From the NCBI RefSeq assembly GCF_042647165.1, contig NZ_JBHRUV010000112.1: a stretch of DNA of 13,533 nt; one strand, written 5' to 3'. The notes under the pieces are model-generated. The model was not told where the DNA came from, did no database searches, and was given only the letters and a program-made list of their open reading frames with translations. Positions within the stretch are counted from its first letter, which is position 1, and each line of letters starts with the position of its first letter. The translations under genes and the position numbers were made by a program. The stretch is from Camelimonas abortus (GTDB lineage: Bacteria; Pseudomonadota; Alphaproteobacteria; Rhizobiales; Beijerinckiaceae). Below are positions 13,419-13,533 of this stretch, piece after piece.

Positions 13419-13533
13419 GGCGCGGCGACGGCGTTGACGGCGGCGTTGAGGGAAAGGACGTGGCGCGCGGCCTTGCATTTACGGCGTTGTAGGGTTGCGG
13501 CTGCCCCGGGGGCGACGGTGGGTATTCCTTGCG

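Larger units (their letters stand above)
13120..13533. other. Region after the CFA gene without a clear gene
   Basis: These 414 bases to the right edge hold no gene I can support firmly. They contain the post-CFA hairpin, a cluster of inverted repeats (13195-13270), a possible 29-codon ORF (13289-13378) and a palindrome (13401-13418). Longer open frames on the minus strand (13104-13478, and one running off the right edge from 13346) are rich in Arg, Pro and Ala and lack recognisable motifs. Confidence 0.45.

Noticed and set aside
13346..13531. Partial minus-strand gene entering from the right edge (RRKCKAARHVLSLNAAVNAV in its translation)
   Set aside because: Only about 61 codons are visible and no motif is recognisable; it overlaps the palindrome and the small-ORF region, so it cannot be supported.

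Overview
The window is GC-rich DNA (roughly two-thirds G+C by eye) from a Gram-negative bacterium. The autotransporter barrel, the HerA-like ATPase and the cyclopropane-fatty-acid synthase fit an alphaproteobacterium, probably of the Hyphomicrobiales. That placement is inferred from protein style, not from a marker gene.

Layout, left to right. Positions 1-123 hold the last 40 codons of a glutathione-S-transferase-like gene (+). A 307-base gap follows. Positions 431-4099 (+) are one autotransporter reading frame (signal peptide, beta-helical passenger, Pro-rich linker, C-terminal barrel) cut by a single in-frame TGA at 1901-1903. Facing it on the minus strand, 4227-5738 encodes a HerA/DUF87-type P-loop ATPase, with GC-rich hairpins between the two convergent genes.

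The core is a minus-strand operon from 11494 down to 5853. Its first gene looks split: a heme-catalase-like half (11494-10221) and a LodA/GoxA-type quinoprotein oxidase half (about 10184-8115) lie in different frames. The junction holds a single N at 10220 flanked by two identical 37-base copies (10183-10219 and 10221-10257), which looks like two contig ends joined without merging their overlap. Removing one copy plus the N (38 bases) puts both halves in one frame. The result is a protein of 1113 residues: catalase-like domain, then a Gly/Ser linker containing four GGGGS units, then a CTQ-type amino-acid oxidase domain. The next gene (8118-6994) is a LodB/GoxB-type flavoprotein, the family needed to mature the CTQ cofactor, coupled by an ATGA overlap. 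The third (7064-5853) encodes an unrecognised protein with three beta-rich repeats and overlaps the flavoprotein gene by 71 bases. Together they look like a cassette for a peroxide-producing oxidase that carries its own peroxide-handling heme domain.

Divergently transcribed from the operon, 11818-13119 (+) encodes a cyclopropane-fatty-acyl-phospholipid synthase with its catalytic residues intact. Positions 13120-13533 hold a terminator-like hairpin, a set of competing inverted repeats, a possible 29-codon ORF with a good ribosome binding site, and a palindromic operator-like site.
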